A stretch of 40,348 nt of DNA, taken from contig PEAJ01000004.1 in assembly GCA_002753495.1 (NCBI GenBank), positions 1 to 40,348 on the forward strand, given 5' to 3'. The translations under genes were made by a program, and so were the position numbers. The stretch comes from Magnetococcales bacterium HA3dbin3. Lineage in GTDB: Bacteria > Pseudomonadota > Magnetococcia > Magnetococcales > DC0425bin3. Under the pieces are notes generated by a model that worked only from the letters and a program-made list of their open reading frames with translations, was not told the origin of the DNA and did no database searches. Below are positions 37,403 to 40,348 of this stretch, one piece after another (within the stretch, counting starts at the first letter, position 1; each line of letters begins with the position of its first letter).

Positions 37403-40168
37403 ATGAAAAACGCCATCCTCAAGGAGCTTTTTGCCAATTTTGTTCGTTCGCGCGGGTTTGGTCGTCATTTCCGCCGCCTCGTGCTTCTCGAAAGCCTCGC
37501 CAGCACTACCAGCAGTCGGGATCTCCCCCCCTCCCTGGGCCAAACCCTGGTCGCTGCCGCCAAGGCCAACCCCGACACCCTGTTCAAGCAGCTCGGCTCG
37601 CATCCGGAAGGATTGAGCGCGGCCAAGGCTGCCTTTGTTCGCGACCAGGTGGGGCCCAACCAGGTCGAATACGAAAAACCCCTCTCCTGGTGGCTGCACC
37701 TCTGGCGCTGCTACAAAACCCCCTTCGACCTGCTGCTGACTTTGCTGGCGGGAATCTCCTACGCCACCGAAGACATGAAGGCCACCATCGTCATCGGCAC
37801 CATGGTGGTGCTTTCGGTGGCGATTCGTTTCCACCAGGAACGCCGGTCGACCATCGCCGCCGACAAACTGAAGGCGATGGTCAGCAACACCGCGAGCGTT
37901 GTGCGCCGAGACATCAGCGGCGACGCCGCACCCGATGCCGCCCGCTATTTCGGCATTCAACTCCATGTCAAACCGGCGCATCGGGAGGAGTTGCCGATCA
38001 CGGAGCTGGTACCAGGAGACGTGGTCCTGCTCTCGGCCGGCGACATGATCCCGGGCGATTGCCGCGTGCTGTCGGCCAAGGATCTGTTTGTCAGTCAGGC
38101 GGCGATGACCGGTGAATCGCTCCCGGTCGAAAAATTTCCCACCCACCGCGGCGCCGATACCGCCAATCCGCTCGAACTCGACAACATCGTCTTCATGGGA
38201 ACGACCGTCGTCTCCGGCTCGGCGACCGCGGTGGTGGTCAGCACCGGCGGCCGCACCTACTTTGGCGCCCTGGCCAAGCGCTTGACCGTTGTTGACCGCA
38301 CGCCGACGCAGTTCCAGGCCGGGGTCAACAGGGTGGCCTGGCTCCTGATTCGCTTCATGTTCATCATGTCGCCGCTCGTGCTCCTCATCAACGGCTTTAC
38401 CAAGGGTGACTGGACGGAAGCCTTTCTCTTCGCCATGTCCATCGCCGTTGGCCTCACGCCGGAGATGTTGCCGATGATCGTCACCTCCACCCTGGCCAAG
38501 GGGGCGGTGGTGCTCTCAAGGCAGAAGGTGATCGTCAAGCGGCTTGATGCCATCCAGAACTTCGGCGCGATGGATGTGCTCTGCACCGACAAAACCGGCA
38601 CCCTGACCCAGGACAAAATCTTCCTCGCCCGCCACACCGATGTCTGGGGCGAGGAGTCCGATGACGTACTGGAGACAGCCTATCTCAACAGCTACTACCA
38701 GACCGGTCTCAAAAACCTGCTCGACGTGGCGGTGCTCGAACACACCGAGGTGCGCAAAGAGCTCAACCCTTCCGCCAACTACCGCAAGGTGGACGAAATT
38801 CCCTTCGATTTCCAGCGTCGGCGCATGTCGGTGGTGGTGGCGCGGCACGAAAAGCACCACCTGCTCATTTGCAAGGGGGCGGTCGAGGAGATCCTCGCCA
38901 CCTGCACACACGTCCGCCACGGCGACAAGGACGAGCCGCTCACGCCAAAACTGCTCGACCGGGTTCGCGCCGTCACCGCCGACCTCAACACCGATGGCAT
39001 GCGCGTGGTTGCCGTCGCCTCGAAGGAACTGCCCCCAGCGAAGGAGTCCTACGGGATCGGCGATGAAGCCGACCTTACCCTGATCGGCTACGTCGCCTTC
39101 CTCGACCCACCCAAGGAGTCCACCCGACCGGCGCTGGAGGCACTCGCCGCCTATGGCATCAAGGTCAAGGTGCTCACGGGTGATAACGAATTGGTGACCA
39201 ATAAGATCTGCCACGAGGTCGGCCTGGAGGTGGGAACCGTCCTGCGCGGCGCCGACATCGAACACATGGACGACAAAACCCTCGCCAGCGCCGTCGAAAG
39301 CCACAACATTTTTGCCAAGCTGACCCCGGCGCACAAGGATCGCATCGTCCGCCAACTCAAGCGCAACGGCCATGTGGTCGGCTTCATGGGCGATGGGATC
39401 AACGATGCGCCCGCCCTGCGTTCGGCCGACATCGGCATCTCGGTCGATACCGCGGTCGACATCGCCAAGGAGGCTGCGGACATCATCCTGCTCGAAAAAA
39501 GCCTGCTGGTGCTCAAGGAGGGGGTGATCGAAGGGCGCAAAACCTTCGCCAACATGCTCAAATACATCAAGATGACCGCCAGCTCCAACTTCGGCAATGT
39601 CTTCTCGGTGCTGGTGGCGGGGGCTTTCATTCCGTTTCTGCCGATGCTGCCGATGCACCTGCTGGTGCAAAACCTCCTGTACGACTTCTCCCAAATCGCC
39701 ATCCCCTTCGACAACGTTGACGCGGAGCTGGTCAAGGATCCCCAACGCTGGAACCCAGAGGACATTGGCCGCTTCATGATCTTCTTTGGGCCGGTCAGTT
39801 CGGTGTTCGATATCCTGACCTATGGCGTCATGTGGTTCATCTTCGGAGCCAATACCGCCGATCAACAGACATTGTTCCAATCGGGGTGGTTCATCGAGGG
39901 ATTGATGACCCAGACCCTGGTGGTGCACATGATCCGCACGCGCCAGGTCCCTTTCATCCAGAGTCGTCCCGGAATGGGTCTGCTGATCGCAACCATCCTG
40001 ATCATGGCCGTGGGCATTTCCATCCCCATGGGGCCTGTCGCCCACTATTTCAAGCTTCAGGCCCTGCCGTGGAACTATTTCCCGATTCTCGCCCTTTTGC
40101 TCGTGGGCTACATGGTTCTCACCCAAGCCATGAAGAGCTTCTACACCCGCCGTTTTGGTTGGCAATAA
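37403..40168 (+). CDS. mgtA: Magnesium-translocating P-type ATPase
   Basis: CTDKTGTLTQD, TGESLPVEKF, MGDGINDAPALRSADIGISVDTAVDIAKEAADIILLEKSL. Start trimmed to MKNAILKELF at 37403 (GGGAGGAG upstream). Confidence 0.92.
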   Translation: MKNAILKELFANFVRSRGFGRHFRRLVLLESLASTTSSRDLPPSLGQTLVAAAKANPDTLFKQLGSHPEGLSAAKAAFVRDQVGPNQVEYEKPLSWWLHLWRCYKTPFDLLLTLLAGISYATEDMKATIVIGTMVVLSVAIRFHQERRSTIAADKLKAMVSNTASVVRRDISGDAAPDAARYFGIQLHVKPAHREELPITELVPGDVVLLSAGDMIPGDCRVLSAKDLFVSQAAMTGESLPVEKFPTHRGADTANPLELDNIVFMGTTVVSGSATAVVVSTGGRTYFGALAKRLTVVDRTPTQFQAGVNRVAWLLIRFMFIMSPLVLLINGFTKGDWTEAFLFAMSIAVGLTPEMLPMIVTSTLAKGAVVLSRQKVIVKRLDAIQNFGAMDVLCTDKTGTLTQDKIFLARHTDVWGEESDDVLETAYLNSYYQTGLKNLLDVAVLEHTEVRKELNPSANYRKVDEIPFDFQRRRMSVVVARHEKHHLLICKGAVEEILATCTHVRHGDKDEPLTPKLLDRVRAVTADLNTDGMRVVAVASKELPPAKESYGIGDEADLTLIGYVAFLDPPKESTRPALEALAAYGIKVKVLTGDNELVTNKICHEVGLEVGTVLRGADIEHMDDKTLASAVESHNIFAKLTPAHKDRIVRQLKRNGHVVGFMGDGINDAPALRSADIGISVDTAVDIAKEAADIILLEKSLLVLKEGVIEGRKTFANMLKYIKMTASSNFGNVFSVLVAGAFIPFLPMLPMHLLVQNLLYDFSQIAIPFDNVDAELVKDPQRWNPEDIGRFMIFFGPVSSVFDILTYGVMWFIFGANTADQQTLFQSGWFIEGLMTQTLVVHMIRTRQVPFIQSRPGMGLLIATILIMAVGISIPMGPVAHYFKLQALPWNYFPILALLLVGYMVLTQAMKSFYTRRFGWQ

Positions 40169-40248
40169 CCTCTCTCGGCATCGCACGCGGGGGAAAGGCT
40201 GGGGTTGCTCGCCGCGCCAGAGGCAGTTGCCAGCGGGAGCCATGAAGA

Positions 40249-40271
40249 ATGTTTGCGATGAACGCAAACAT
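40249..40271 (+). terminator. Hairpin downstream of mgtA
   Basis: atgtttgcg-atgaa-cgcaaacat, perfect 9-bp stem; no clear T-tract, so terminator role is tentative. Confidence 0.35.
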
Positions 40272-40348
40272 GGCTTGGTTGATCCACCTGTCCGGGATTG
40301 TGCCAAGGTGGCCCCACGCGCGGGTGAAAAATACCTACGACCTGCCGG

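Noticed and set aside
38516-40306. 596-aa minus-strand ORF antisense to mgtA
   Set aside because: mgtA has all P-type ATPase motifs; the antisense frame is a codon-bias by-product.

Overview
GC-rich bacterial window with dense operons and no tRNA, rRNA or CRISPR recognised. It has five parts. (1) 0.2-11.7 kb, minus strand: a surface-glycan/glycolipid locus with a flippase-like membrane protein, two radical SAM proteins, a polysaccharide deacetylase, a methyltransferase, a DUF2304-like/GT2 fusion, a CapD/FlaA1-type dehydratase, an SqdB-like UDP-sulfoquinovose synthase homologue and two large GT-C-like membrane proteins. (2) 11.75-16.65 kb: a mosaic glycan island with a SAM methyltransferase, a WecE-type aminotransferase and a GT2. 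It also holds repeated promoter-like modules, a long imperfect inverted repeat, clustered palindromes and a decayed WxcM/FdtA fragment carrying an exact 109-bp tandem duplication. (3) 16.9-25.0 kb: a complete kdp operon (small ORF, kdpF, A, B, C, D, E). (4) 25.2-29.8 kb: a small predicted secreted Cys-containing protein, a DUF4118-like/PAS hybrid histidine kinase with REC-REC-Hpt, and a REC-GGDEF protein. (5) 30.4-40.2 kb: a second glycan/lipid set (FAD oxidoreductase, SPASM-type radical SAM, GT-C-like protein, B12-type radical SAM) and an mgtA-type Mg2+ P-type ATPase with a long C-rich leader. The most interesting unexplained signals are the three related promoter-like modules, the 12.49-12.59 kb hairpin, the tandemly duplicated FdtA relic, a 17-codon ORF coupled by ATGA overlaps before a radical SAM gene, and the mgtA leader. 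All identifications are from reading motifs by eye; no database search was run.
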